DNA of 64,000 nt, taken from assembly GCF_036324505.1 (NCBI RefSeq), contig NC_086366.1, forward strand, positions 17,438,927-17,502,926. The letters are read 5' to 3'. Source of the stretch: Eleginops maclovinus. Lineage: Eukaryota > Chordata > Actinopteri > Perciformes > Eleginopidae. Position 1 is the first letter of the stretch. The number at the start of each line of letters is the position of its first letter. Positions 1 to 26,892 of this stretch are shown here, piece after piece. Both the position numbers and the translations under genes were made by a program. The notes beneath the pieces are model-generated. The model did no database searches and was not told the origin of the DNA. It saw only the letters and a list, made by a program, of their open reading frames with translations.

Positions 1-5478
<5,478 letters not shown>

Positions 5479-8400
5479 TTGCATTCTGGTGTCTGGTCAT
5501 ATGACGAGGTGTTCTGCTCTGCGGACATGCTCTGGTTATTAAACCAGGGTTAAGCCCTCACTTGAAACCTTCTATCATGCTCGTCGATCCAAGACGATGG
5601 AGCAAGGGAGGATTAGGGGTTAGGAGACTGGATCTTTAGGGATTTCTAGACAACATTTCAGCAAAGTTAAAAAAAATGTGGTGAAGGGGCATACCCAGTC
5701 CTCTTAAGGTGAGCCTGCACGGACCTTGTGACAGCCTGTTTTTTCTTTTCCCCATGTCTTCACTGTTTACTCCCAGGAGACACACCACCAATTCACCACC
5801 TATTGGTAGTTTTTCAGCTAACCTCTAACACTCAACTGAGTGCAGACACCTTGCTGTGAACTCTCGGTTGAAATATAGAATGGGTACAAAACAAGAACAG
5901 TCAAATTTCATGCACGTACTTGACAAGCTTGCTCCAGAATACAGAGTTTCAGCTGCTGAGCAAAGAGAGCAACATGAAGCAATATTATGACACAGAAATA
6001 ATCTAATTTTGGGTTCTGGATATATAATGGACAATGAACTGTGACACTATTCATGTAATGCTTCATCCATAATAGCAATGGCATCTGTAAATTGTAAAAT
6101 GGTATGGTTTGTGGAGTTGTGGAGAGGAAAAGTTTTAGTTGCTCAGCCATAGCGATAGGAACACAGGCTGATTCTGCTCAGGTTCAATGAACTGATAACA
6201 CAGGAAACAGTGGCTGTGCCCCCTTGTGCTATATCAGCCTTTATCTGATATGTTTTCCCTTTCCAACATGCTATCTCGTGTTTTCCTCTCCTTTCTATTT
6301 CTCCCTCTTCTCTATTCATACTTTGTTGCTTTCTCTCATTCTGTCTCCTGTGAAAAGTGAAAGATTGAGTTGAAGAGAGACTTTATGTCCTAGGCCTTTG
6401 CAAAGAAGAAGGGACTGGAAAAGGGGAGGTTATCTGATATTTGTATTATAGTTGCATGCTGCTGAGCCTGTAGAAAGAGAAGGAGAAAGAGCTGGTGATG
6501 TAAGCATAAGAGCTAAACACTGATAATGATCTTTGCTGTCGTACTAAAAATGAAATGCAGTCTATATGCTGCTGACTGTGTATAGTATCTGCCCTGCCAT
6601 CAGTCAATGACAAACGCAAACAGGGGATACATGATGGCATCCAATTGTCATCTAATTGTCCTTGGTTGTCCTGGTAGCTAATCTGATCATTAAGGCAACA
6701 ATTGAGAGAAAATTAGTTTCTCCTTGTCGTGTCATCAATACGTGAGTGTGTCCTGAAATAGGGTCGCTATGACTTGAGAGTTGTTGCTCATTATCGGGGT
6801 GTACTCCTCATGCAAGCTTTCTGTTATTCTGACCTCTCTGTAATGATAGCAGTTGATTTATAAGCCTCAGACACTCAGCATTCTGGGTCTCGCGTTACAA
6901 ATGGAGGGATTGACTTCACTACCATGGTAGTAATGCACTAATGACAACAGTGAAAGCAACAAGCTAACACTGAACATAATTGAAAGTATGCAGGTCATAT
7001 CTGAAATATTTAGTCCCAGTTTTATTCTTGTCATGTAATTAACTTGAGAGACTGTTGTTAGCAACATTTGCGCTGATCACAATCATCCTAAATGGAGTGT
7101 TTTAAAACATATTTAATATTGTAATTAGGACCATAAACAGAAGGGCAGCCTCACTACATGATGAATAGAACAGATACACCGTCACCTCCTCTTTGTGCCT
7201 GCGTGACCTTTCTGAACAGGGTGTGGCAAGGACACAAAGGATCTCCATGTAACCATACACTGCAAAGAGTTGGATAAAAGACAGACATGGGGACATTGTG
7301 TGTAAATGGAGAAAAGTGGAGAGGATCCTTTCAAAATTCAAACAGTAGTCAGTTGCTTTGGGTAAGTTTGAAATAGCTGACATGTGACTCAGTCAGGCTG
7401 GGTATTGTATGACCATAGTGCTGCTGTTAGGCTCGGGGGTGACATTTCTATTCTCCCATCCAGACCTCTCTCTCTCGCCTTGCACTAGTATCAGATTCTA
7501 ATCTGTCAGTGGTGCCTCAGCTCCATTTAGCCGATTGGCTCCCATCTGATGGACGGGACAGAAGGCCCCTCAGAGACCGGGGGGATATAGCTTGTCCCAG
7601 AGTTATTCACTTCCCTAGAAATAGCTGAGGATTTGGCACTCAACTATGCCAGTTTTCAACACATATGTAACCTGTATCCCTTTTCTCGTTCTTGTATTGA
7701 TGTGTAACTCTACTCCTCTTGCTTTCTGACGGTCTTATATTGCAATGCACAAGTGCCACGCTTGGAACTTAAAACCTGTTTTACTTTTTCTGTGAGCATC
7801 TTGCTGATAATCATGGTCCGGTTGCAGAGGATCTCGGCCCTGGCCTTTGCGTTCAGTCTCGTTTTTTCCTTTCCAATGGGATTAGTGGAGAGTGCCGACT
7901 CTGCAGGTGGAGCCATAAGTTAATTTTCCCCACTGTTTGGAGCTTTAATAGCTTATTGATTGCCTGACAGAGATGCAAGACGTGGCATGGAAGGGCAAAA
8001 AGAGGAGAGAGAATAAGTTAATCATCGCTCAGTGCGTTGCCAGGATTTAATCACATTACCCAAGGTTCACAACCAGCATGTAAATTCGCTTTTAACCTCA
8101 GAGGAGTTGGACTGACATTTCTGAGACAGAGGGTACCCTGCTGATTTAAAAAAAAATAAAAATCTTTCTTCAGCTGCGGTCAGGTCCCTGCCGGCCTGCT
8201 ACTCCCTGCCCAGCACCCGCCTCTTTCCTGTGGGATGCAAGCTCCCTGCCAAGGGGCCCAGCTTAATTCACGTTAAGCTGTTGGGTTAATTTTAGCCTTG
8301 CTATGCAGTAGTGACCTCCATCTGCTATAGTGCTGCTCAGGTTGTCTGAAAAACATCAGCTTGGCCTCCCCGATTCCCAGACAGCTGGTTGGGCCATCAC

Positions 8401-9418
8401 TCATTTCTTCCACTAGGCTTTCCCAGTTTAAAGTACTCCTGTACTGTGTGTACAGTACGCACAGGAAAGGCTGTGTGCCTGTGTGTGTGTATGTTTCTCC
8501 AAGGAACTCTGGCCCATTAGCACTGCCATCATATACACATTCTCACTACGGCTGGTTACTTGGAAACTGCACATGCTGCTTTTATTTGACTAGATGCCAG
8601 CACAAATTTTGAAAATGCTCCCCTAGTTTAACAGCTCCAAGCAAAGCTGCCATTAGCACTGAACTCTACCTTAGTACATAGACTGTAGCATAACTGGGTA
8701 GCTCTGGTCTAACCTCCGGAGCCAGGAATGATTTTATTATCATTTATGCTTACTCTCAAAGTTCTGTGAGGGTATCACACTGACTGGTGTTTACACTGAA
8801 TGTAGCAAAACCCAGTTTAGCTTTGGTCAGAGTTTGCCTATGCTTCAGCCTGGCTTCTATAAATCTGTCAGCACCCACATGCTCAGCTTATCCATAAGCA
8901 AAACAATGGCACGGAGAGGACAGAGGTGTAAGAGTGAGATAATGTAAACACATAGACAGAGAACTCTTCACCTTGCACCCCATCACGCACACACTGTCAC
9001 TGACCAGATGACCAAATTCCTGTCTGGCAACAACAGGAGCAACATCTGGTAAAACTGTCCACCTTAACCCAAATCTAAACCTCATCAGGTCTCATCACCA
9101 ACAGGACTCTACGTACAACATGTAGATTGCTCTCTTTGCAAGAGCCTTGATGAGCTTGAAAATAACAGCACACAATCTGGTGCTTTGAGATCAAAAGCCC
9201 AGAAGGAGAGATAGGAAGAACAACAAAGAGAGGGATAAATTGTTGAATAGAAAATAACGGACAAGCTGCCATTAGGACGAGAGAGTAGATGGAGGTGGCT
9301 CCAGTTGGATGGAGATGCTCTCTTGGCTCTAAAGGGAAGATAAGGGGACAGGTGGTGTTCTGTTCTTTTAAAGATCTCCGACAGCTGGCAACTTTCCATA
9401 AGCATGCTGCTATAGAAT

Positions 9419-9490
9419 GTATGTGTGTGTGTCCCTGGGAGTGTGGCGTGCGTGTTTGTGCAGCATTTGTCTGTGAGTGCGTGTATGTTT
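9419..9490 (+). repeat. Imperfect TG-rich tract
   Basis: Short runs of TG separated by unique bases, probably a degraded microsatellite. Confidence 0.6.
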
Positions 9491-12400
9491 ATAGCTACAT
9501 GTGCCTACATTTGGGGGTTGTTAAAGCACTTGCCAGCTGAGATATCTCCCTGAAGTCAGTCTCAACTATCTTACCTACTGGAGGGCTTTTTTATGATTTC
9601 CTTTTTTTGTATTCACTGGCAGCCCCATGGCATTGGGTCATTTTATACCGAGCTGTTGTTCTAAACCTTTTCTTTGTCTGTGGTAAAGCTTCATAATGTG
9701 TGAATGCCATGTGATCAGACTTAAGGAGTGGTTTGTGTTTGATATCTATTTTCTGTTGCCACTCACCTTGCTTCCTGCCTTTTTAAGAGACTTTGGACTT
9801 TGCCTCTGCCCTACTACTTAAGACTAATGTTAATATTTCTATCATGACTTCAGGTCTAGCATATTGTATAAAGCATTATTTCACTTTAAAACTGACCATT
9901 GAAATATGCCCATCTAAATCTTATATATAAAATATACATATTTTATGTGTTTTAAGTGTGCTTTTCTCTTAAACTTTATTTCATGACTAATTACCACTTT
10001 TCCAGGCAAAGCAGATGCAGGGATAACAAATGAGTCAAAATTGAAGGGACTTTAAATGGCTCTGTGTTGGCCTGGCAGTATGTACTGTTCATGTACTCTG
10101 GTTAGTTCAGGGTTCTTTACTGTGTTGGCTTTGGGCTCGTTCCATATACAGCTCTGTGTTTGATCGGACGCTGTAGCGGTAGCCACTAAGAAGAGCTTGT
10201 GTCATCTCAGTGGCAGGCCTGCTTTTGTTTGCAGGAAAAAAAAAGAGATGGTACTAAATGGGCCAGAGGCGGTTATTTGCTGTTGGCAAACAGACACTGT
10301 CCTCAGTGGTGAAGCACTCAGTTGCCACTGTGGCCTGACAGCTGGCTTTCATCCCTTGGCGCTGCAGTGTTTGTTCACAATGCAAGTTCCTCTTAAATGT
10401 AATTCATGCTCTTAAACTCTTCATGGCTATCACGCTCTGGTGAAGGCTCGGAATAATGTTTCCCCTTTTAGCACTGCATTTGGTCAACAGAATGTGAATA
10501 CATTTCCCAAATCATTATTGATTGATGTCAACTGTTGTAAGTGCTCTCTTTTTTCTATTTGTGTTTTTTCTAATGGTCTCTTTGAAGTTGCAGCGTCCCA
10601 ACTTCAATAGAGCAGTTAGCCTGCACCTGATGCATTGATGTTCACGCCCCAGAGGTCACCTTGAACAGGACGCCCTCTTTGTGTCAGGGAGCTTTTTAAT
10701 ATGCAACAATTAATGACATGGTTTTAAGATGAAAGACGCCTCTATCTACTATCACCAGCTGTACCCAATCTCCACCTTTCTCTAAATATATTATTCCCCA
10801 CCTGTCTTCATTATAGACTATAGCCTCAACTGCACAGGAATCACAGGTATAAGAGCATATACTTGATCTAATCAGCTCTTAAAGAAGTCCCATTATTAAA
10901 CTGAATATCCCTTTAAGACCATAATTACACTTTCCTTCAGCTTCACATTGGGCTCGCATATTTCTTTTTTTATGCATATTGACTCTAGCAAGATTCCTTA
11001 TTTTCCCTGAAATGTGCATCTCCTCAGGTATTTATTTAGGCTGAAGCTCATTGCAATTAACAATTGTTTAGAACATTTTGCAGATGAACAATTTCTTATT
11101 GCTTTGTGGGGTTCACACAACCACCTCTTAATTAAAATAGTGTTCAAAAAGGATTTTTCTCAAATAAAATGTTCTTGTAGAGTTCCATTTTCATTCAACA
11201 GCTACCACTTTTTTTTATGCCTCCCCTGTTCTCAAGAAATACAGTATGTTTAAAATGTGTCCTTCCTGCAAGTGGCAAAGTTATTGTCTTTAAAAAAAAT
11301 GGCAGCAATGATAAGTCTTAGTACTGACAGGCAAAGAACAAATCCTCCGTTATGAGTATAGTACATCATAGACTTCATGGACGCTTTTCAGATTCACTTT
11401 GCCACAAAAATAATTTCTGCTGCAGTGCTTTCAAGCTGGAAATGTTTCAGAAAATATTGTTTCCTTTTGATCGCGCTCAAGATTCCAAGTATTTCCCCTT
11501 AGGCAAAGCCACATAAAGTCAGCTTTGTCCTCCAGGCTCACAGACATTATTATAGTTGTCCTCATATAACTATAAATATATTCATTTTGAACATCAACTG
11601 TTATTCATCTAGACCATAAAGTTGTAGAGAGTCCTAAAACATTCACTTTTGCATATGTCGCCAGGGAAATGTCAGAATTCACAGAGTGGATGTCAATCAG
11701 ATGGAAGTGTCGTAGTTTTGTAGAAATGCTGTTAGGCTGCCACAAAAGGCTATTTTTTGAGAGCACACATTTATGTATTTTCCTATGGTGATGTGTGAAT
11801 TTAATTCCTAAGGTTCACAGGTCATTTATTTGTTTTCAGACTTGGTCAAAACTACATGTCTTTCTGTTGTATTTATACCACAAAACCAGTGTACATGAGG
11901 GTGTCAGGATATACCCAAGAGAGTGTCTCTGGTCAGAGGCAGAGAAAAACTAGGCCAAGTTCTTTTTCTTTTTTGTCTCCTGTTGTCTGGAAACTGTCAC
12001 AGGAGAAGAGATCAAGGTGACCATTTTTTCCCATTCCAAACAACCCTGAAACCCATGGCCAGTGGCCACTCATTCCTGAGGGAAGGCAGAGCAGAGCAGA
12101 AACCCTTAAACCAGGTTTTAAACAAACAGTCTGTCGAGAAAGCTGTGTGGCTTTTCTGTTCAAATGCCTCCGTCCCTCTCTGCTGCTCTCCAAAGCAGCA
12201 CCATATCCCTGCCCGATTTATCTCTGCAAGGTAAGATAAGACTCTCCCTTAGCATGCCTGTTAATCCTCTCAGCCACAGATGGAGAATGACTATCTATCC
12301 AGGTTGTAGACAAACGGTGTGCTGGATTGAATGGTAAACTACACGTTGAATACACACCTGTATTAGCTTGACTATCTGGCCTTTCGGAGAAATTCAATAA

Positions 12401-15039
12401 TAGGAAAATATTTTTATCTTAACAGGTTTCCCATTGGTCATTGGGTTTTGGGAATGTCAAGGGATTTGATTCATTTTAGTTCACAGGATTTATAAGCCAT
12501 TTAAAAAAAATGTAATATTAATTGAATGCATATAATACAATAATTATAGAGGAGTGTTTTTATTATACATTAGTAATAGTTCCTCTTATCCAATATCTCA
12601 AGTTCATCTGTAGCGAGTGCTTATAGTTGCTAAGTACTGGGGGGACTATATTCATCACTCAGCTTTGATGTCAAGTTAAAAGACTGTTGGAGTGCACTCC
12701 TGTAGAACTAAGTTAAACAGATGTTCACAAAGGTTTTTCCTGCAAATGATCACAAGTGAGTTTGTGGAACAAAGTGAGACAGATGAGACCCAAAGGAACA
12801 TCTTTCAGCATGTGTCGGTGAGGAAGTGTATACTTGTATGCACACTTTTGGTGTATGGAGAGGCTCCAGATGAAACCAATTTACATCTTCTATATGCCTG
12901 TTTCCATCAGGTAGATTCAGCATCACTCTGTCCTGCTGACAACATTGGGCCTGTAATTGGCTGGACCAATAGAAAAGGTACACTCTGTCTGATATGGATA
13001 ATGCCACAGTATGACATATGGGTCAGGACCACAGTGAATCAGGGATAGTAAACAATGGTTAACTTGGAAAGGTTCTTGATCTACATTTCTCCCACCATGC
13101 ATGTTCCATCACTGAACTACGATTGCCCCCAGTTGTCCTCTTCTGTCCAATAATATATGCTTTGTTCGTGATCCAAATAAGTGTCATCACCATATTTGGG
13201 AAAATTACAGGGATTGGCATTGGGATAATGAAATTTAGATGTGCTATGATCAGGCTAAAATTGCACTTTGGGTGATGAGTGAAAGTAGATAGAGGTAGTG
13301 TGTAACAGTGTACAGTACAGCTGTAGAGCATAACAACTAGCTGGGTGTCATCAAAGTAATCAAATGGACTGCGCTATCAAGCAGAGTTTTAATAAAATAA
13401 TATGAGGGATCCCCAGTTCACCAATAGAGCGCCACTTTACAAGACCCCTCAGTTATTTATGGAAGCTGAATGTGTGCTGAGGAGGATTGTCTGAGCTAAT
13501 AAGAAACATGACAGCCACATTTTCACAAAGCTGTGCACCTGTCATGCATACACATGGATACTGTCAGGGAGAAAGAGGTATGGAAGTTTTGTAGACAAAG
13601 TACTAGTGTTCAGCAAGTACTTTGTACTCTTCAGCTGCATCTCTTTGATGTAGTCGACAAAAAGCAGGGATAGGTCCCTGAAGAGCACTTATGTTCAGGA
13701 TACATCCCTCCCTCTCTGAGTTCCAGCTGCTATCATTTGTAAAAGTAGGGTTTTTACTGTACAGTTACCACCATTAACACAATAGTACTCCCTGAGCTTA
13801 CAAACCACTAACACTACCATACATCCCACTCTTTTTTCCGTCAGTGTGGTGCCTGTCATTAACTGGCCCATAACTGAATGCTCAACGAGAGATATGAATA
13901 AATAGACTTGGGTTTTGTTTCCAGACTGTACTCCTCCTGCAGTCTAAGTATTATTGTTCTATAGCAGTGTGGCCCTGGTGTTCAGCCTTAACTTGGAGCT
14001 TGCTGATGGCTGGTATCTGTCAATGAGAAAGGTGGGGGTCCTCAATCTCCCTTTCGCTTCTCTTTGACCTCCCTCCTTGCACCTTTAATCCTGTCTGTCT
14101 CTGTTTATAAACTTTATACAGTTTGACAGCCGCTGTGGGGCCGAATCGAGGGTAAAAGCACTTTTTTTTTATCTTCCTGAGCCCCACTTCCCTACTTCTC
14201 AGCCAGCAGGGAGAGACACTTTAAGGGCTTAAAAATAATCGCTCGCTTTCTTCAGTGAGGGCCTTCTTTAATTGAGCCTGAACTGACCCCTGAATGTGAC
14301 CGTGCCGTCTGGTTTCCATCCTGGCACTTGATTGAAATGGGAAAAGAAGACAGAGATTCAACTCATTCTTATTTATTTATGTTTGGTCGTTCACTGTTTA
14401 GCATGGCCAAGCAGTGGATTAGCACTTATACATGGATCCACATTGGAGGGGCCCCACTTCTCCGACACACTCAGGGGGGCTGGAATGTGCAACACACAGC
14501 CTGGACTAATGGTATATGAGAGGGGGGTGGTATGACCTGTCCGACTCAATACACCTCTTCAATGTGTGGGGGGCTCTGCGAGCTGCATTTCTCCATTTCT
14601 AAGCCTCACAATGATTTAGCACTCCAAAGAATACACTTTCAAATGTAGTACAACAGTGTAGCAATCCCAGTGCAGTTCATGCTGCGTGCAATATGAATCT
14701 CACTTTTCACACTGGCTAGAAATGTGATATTTTAGGCCCGTGAAAAAGACATCTCATAAACAATGTTGACAGCATGCTTGTGTACCAGGAAGTGCAAGCA
14801 GGATGCAGGATCTTTCAAGTTAAACACATCTGTCATGGCCACAACACTGTGTCCATTTATACTAGTTTGAATGCTGCATGCATTAAAACTCTGACAGACA
14901 GCTAAATCTGCTGGATTATATTAGAACTAAGCTGCTGTGTAATTGAATATTAGTTAAATCCTCCTCATGCTACTGAGATTTGACCTATAAAAAACACATC
15001 TTTCATTGGAGTACAGAGCCCCCCTTAGGCTAAACATCT

Positions 15040-15720
15040 GACCATTTTTATTTGACTTCATTAATTAGGTTAACACATTTTTATTATGATACGATGTCAA
15101 CCTAAAGGAACAACTATATGGTTATATGATTTGTATACATTTTCAATTATTTTTCAGTCAATTGGACAATGCATTTTAAGTTGGGATGATTCTAAAAAGT
15201 GTGCTGAGATCAATTGGCATTATTATATCATAGCATTTGAACATCTCTGGGCAAAGCATACAACAATGTATGAATAAAATATCACTGTGAGTTTTGTTTA
15301 TTTTTTGATACTTGGCCTGCCTGCTATCCCTCCACTTTAATAAGGACAAAGTAAGAAGCACTGTTATTGGAGCTGAAGCTAAGTGAAGAAAATGGGAGAA
15401 CTGGTGCAATGTTTCAGAATCTGTGGAGAGTTATATTAACTTCTATATGCATAATGTACTCTACAGTGAGCTTCCTAATTAATGCAGGGGAGTATTTAAG
15501 TGGCGCCACGAGGACAGCTGAGACGCTAGAATTGGTTGATAAAACATCTCTAATTAAAATCTGTGTTTCTTCTCTGTTAGTCTTTGTATATATTATCTGT
15601 ATTTTACCAAGCTCTCTCGGGAGAAATATAAATTGCATTAATTGAGTTCAGCTCCCATTTTTTCGTGTTTAGTGATATTTGTGGCTGTAGATTGCCAATC
15701 CAACTAATTGAAAGGCATGT
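15040..15720. promoter_or_regulatory. Candidate distal regulatory block (AT-rich, homeodomain cores)
   Basis: An AT-rich but complex block with TAATTA at 15062-15067, several inverted CCAAT-type ATTGG sites, CTAATTAAAA near 15550 and GCATTAATTGAG near 15636. Dense homeodomain-type cores in non-repetitive sequence are typical of conserved noncoding elements near developmental genes. A 92-codon frame at 15367-15645 has no recognisable domain. Conservation cannot be seen from one sequence, so this is inference. Confidence 0.25.
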
Positions 15721-17565
15721 TCACAAGGTATCAGCCAAAAGACTTCAAAAACCCCATCTGTATCCCTCAGTTGTTTCTCCACATAACTCGCCTTGCAGAT
15801 GTCCGCTGCAAATGCTTTGTTTTCTCCTCTGTTGTGTCCCCTTAGGGTTGTTAGGGTAGAAGCAAAAACACAGTTCATTAGTCTGACCGTCCTCCAGCAG
15901 CGACGGTATAAGGGACACAGTGAAGGAGAGCCAGTGCTATTATTTTAGCTAGTTATGGCAGCAAAGTTTTTTATTAATCGTTTTTCATTTTGTGTCTTTT
16001 CAGCTCCACAAGTTTCCCTGTTGACACTTTTGTGCCTCACAGTCACCCTCTCAGTCATATTCCAAACCAATCCGCAGTAAATTAGGTTTTATGATTTTGG
16101 GTCATTGCTTCCTGACTGCTGTATACCCAGGGATACATAAAAGTTCTCTTCAAACCCCAACAAAATGTTGAAATGACAGCATGAAGTGTTGCACTTCTCT
16201 TGCACAATTTACCACATCCATATTATTTTATTTTTAGTGCCACTCCATTTGGAACATTTTAAACAGGGAAGAAATTTAAATGCCAAAACAATTTTATTTA
16301 AGAAACAAACTGTCCCTCATCAAGCCATTTGTCACAGTCTGGATTTCTGGGGGATAGGCGAGGAAACAGACATGATGGATGTATGGTGACACTCATATTG
16401 ACACTTTCAACAAGACAGCCAGATAGGGCAGCCACTTAGTAACTACACAGGAAGGAATGACATTATTTTTTTTTATTCCTCACACACACTCTGGATCCAG
16501 AGAAAGTTTAATCTTGTATATATTATCATTAGTTTGGCTTTGTGAGTATGGATAAAGCACAGAATAGGAGTGAAATGTAAAATGAAGCTTAAAATGCAAA
16601 TTAAATCAACTTTAAGAGTTAGAACAGCTTTTTGTCCATAAATGCCAGGCCATTTTCTTTGTGTCTTCATTTTCTCATTTGTTCTCAGTATATGCCATGG
16701 CTATGTCGGTCCAAGCAGTGGTAGAGTTGACATTTACCCCTTCTCTGGACAAAGAGTGCTGGCAGCGTGAATGGTGAATGAAGGGAGTAGCTTGCAACTC
16801 CAGGGCACAGGCCAGATGGATTAACTTGAAAGGCATGGCATTGTAAACCAAATTCAAATTAATCCTTTTTTTGTGTCCCTTGATAGAACAATGGTTCTTT
16901 CCTGGGCCTCGGAGAGACATTGATGCTGAGGGGAAAACAGGCCTTCACTATATCCGACACTCTATTCACATCACTGCTCTCAATTACCTGCCACAGAAAT
17001 AAGGGACTTGCGCACTAGAAAAAATGTCCAGGCAAGATCCACAAACTGAATATATTTGAATACTGATTTATAAATCACATATAATGCACCTCTGGAAACT
17101 GATTTCATTGTCTGCCAAGTAAATATTTTATTTCCTGGTCTGTCTTGCATCATTAATGTAATTATGGTGACAGTATTTCCATGAAAATAGTTACCGGTCA
17201 TTGGTCATGTCCCGTTTTTTGGGACATCTATATTTCACTTGTGGTTCGGACTGTGTTAATAAAGCCTAACAAATAAAAGCTTAAAAAAACTACCCTCTGC
17301 AGTAAAAAATCTGTCAACACCCCAGACTCAACCCCCACCTAAAGTTCTGTGTCTTATCATTTTTTGACAGGATTTCTTTACAGTGACCTCACCATCATTA
17401 TTGTAAAAATATCCCTGCCAGTTTTCTCTTTTTTCTCTGTTTTGTTATGCCCCATGTGGTGTCATATTTTATTCTCTTCAGACATATTTATAGGAACGTC
17501 TGTTGGTAAATCACTATTATTCCACTTTTGAACCTCTTTCCTAATTCTTCCTCCTCCCCCTTGTT

Positions 17566-24557
<6,992 letters not shown>

Positions 24558-24639
<82 letters not shown>
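24558..24639 (+). repeat. (GT)n microsatellite, 82 bp
   Basis: A perfect GT array of 41 units. Confidence 0.99.
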
Positions 24640-24642
<3 letters not shown>

Positions 24643-26518
24643 TCTGAGGGTGTTTGACTCCGTGAGCATGTGTGTGTCTACGGAGGTCATGCTGGGCTTC
24701 CTGTTGACAGCTGCAGGCTGTGTGAAGATTTACTCCGTGGCAGATGCTGCTGAGGGACACAACTCGATCTTAAGTTTATGTTGTACCATTTGGCCACATC
24801 TATTTATGGACCAGGACTATACAATGTGAATAGGTAGAGTAAGCAAAGCTGCTTTCAGTAGTAAAAATGTCTTGACAATGCATGCTTTGCATGTGTTGGC
24901 TGTTGGGTGGTAGCCTAGTTGTTAGCTTGGTTGGACACCCTCATTACCAGACACACAGGAAGGCATGGTTGATTTCTCTCTACAATAGGGCTTGTTGGGT
25001 CTCACAATAGAAAATCCCAATAGACTCGCTGTGACATCCTGGTGGCTCCTTTCATGTGTTCCTTCCTCCTGTCCATACCTCCTTCCGTGCTGCAGTTCTG
25101 CTCAATGTCTTTACAATGTGATGTCACATGTAATTTGTATCCCTGCCTGAGATTCTGTGAAAGAGGATAAATCTGGATATTCTCAGTGGGTGAGTGAACA
25201 CGGACACAGCTCTGAATCTGGTCAAGTATGTCAAAAACTGGTACCAAATCATTGTCCCTTGAGATATGATGAATGGTCTGGCTTTCCTCATGTAAATATC
25301 AAAGTTCATTCATGTTCTATGGCCCTCATCCAAATCATCTCAGCTTTTTCTTGACTTTCACTTACAAAACACTCACTGTCTGGGTCCTTTACTGATCAAG
25401 CTGAGTGACTAGTAGATTTTGATGGAAAAAAACTTAGGTATGTCCACAGGTTATAAAATGTGGAAATAATTTAGGTTTATTTGCATAGAAATAAATATCA
25501 TGCTACAAGCAATTCCCCAGAATAAATGAAAGGTGGCTATTTGATGGAGGGAGAACGCATTTCAATTGACAGATGGGTATTTTGTAAAGCATTGAAAATA
25601 CTTTTTGTTTATTCCACCACTTTCCTTTGCTTATCTCCCCTCTCCCCCGACACTAACAAAGCCTGCCAAGCACCTGAGCAGGTTAGGCCTTGCTCTGAGC
25701 CACAAACCCAGATTCCGTTTCATTGCTCAAACATTTACCATTTTGTTTGCTATGTATCACCCTGCAGTTTGACAAAGACCGCTATTGTACCCGTGGGACA
25801 TTTTTGGCTTTTCTTTTCTTTCTCAAAGCTTCAGTGCTGCATTCTGGTACAGGGGTACATCACCAATAAGTTTCACTGTATGCCCGTAATCATGGCTCTT
25901 TTGTTCAAACAGGGTTTTTTGGTTTTTTTTCAAAAAGATGAAAAGGAGAAAACAAGTTGATTGCATGTTATTCTAAACCAACAACACACATGCCAGTGTT
26001 TGCTGTGTTTTCTTCTGCTACTGTCTAGGTTTGATTTCAATGTCTTGGCTTGTTCAACATTTCCTTTATTTTTAGACAGTAGGTGCTGTCAAACAACTCA
26101 CACATTGGCGGCTTCAATGAGTGAAAATTGAAACAAATTTAAATATACTATACTGTATATTCACAGAAATATTGCCAGGAACATGTCAATGAACAGTGGA
26201 TAGCTTGCTTTTGTTTAAAACCCAGACAGTATGTGGTGCTTTGCTGTATCAGGATCTGGTGAGCGTAGCTCTCTTTGGATAGAATACTCAAGGCTTCTGT
26301 TTCAAAAACACATTTGTGTCTCTATTAGTCACTTCCTGTAGGGAGTTTTCACACATGAGTGTAAGTCTGATAAACAGATTAGATTTATGGGGCCCTGAAT
26401 GAAATGGGGGACTCTTCTCTCACTACAGTTTAATTATTTTTTTTAGTAAGCTTTAAACAATTAATCAACTGCTCTAACTTTAAGCAGATGTTTGCTTTAA
26501 AGCTTTGGTTCTCTGATT
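24640..26518. other. Unique noncoding sequence
   Basis: No gene recognised. A 144-codon frame at 25526-25960 has no domain signature and ends in low-complexity Phe/Lys sequence. The last bases form the AT-rich flank of the Tc1-like insertion. Confidence 0.6.
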
Positions 26519-26520
26519 TA

Positions 26521-26740
26521 CAGTGCCTTGCAAAAGTATTCACCCCCCTTGGCTTTTTTGTCTATTTTGTTACATTACAACCTGTAATTTAAATGTTTTT
26601 TTATTTTGAATTATATGTGATGGCTCTGCAAAAAATAGTCTAAGTTGGTGAAGTGAAATGAGAAAAATATATTTATATAAAAAATATTTTTTTTAAATAA
26701 AAACTGAACATTGCCATGTGCATATGTATTCACCCCCTTT
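26521..26740 (+). repeat. Left IR/DR arm of the Tc1-like element
   Basis: The left inverted arm holds an outer direct repeat at 26532-26550 and an inner one at 26723-26740. The two share the core TATTCACCCCC and are separated by about 170 bp of AT-rich sequence. In Tc1 elements of this architecture the two repeats are transposase-binding sites. Confidence 0.85.
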
Positions 26741-26892
26741 GCTATGAAGCCCCTATAAAGTTGTGGTGCAACCAATTACCTTCAGAAGCCACATAATTAG
26801 TGAAATGAAGTCCAACTGTGTGCAATCTAAGTGTCACATGATCTGTCAGTATAAACACACCTTTTCTGAAAGACCCCATAGGCTGCATCACC

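Noticed and set aside
9905..9950. AT-rich palindrome with 9-base arms
   Set aside because: Short and of very low complexity; expected by chance in AT-rich DNA.
11923..12240. 103-codon frame ending at an AAG/GTAAGA donor-like site
   Set aside because: A single donor match without a recognisable protein or acceptor is expected by chance; an antisense frame is also open.
24901..24940. GGTGGTAGCCTAGTTGTTAG resembles the tRNA-related head of some fish SINEs
   Set aside because: Only about 20 bases are similar; no B box, body or tail follows.
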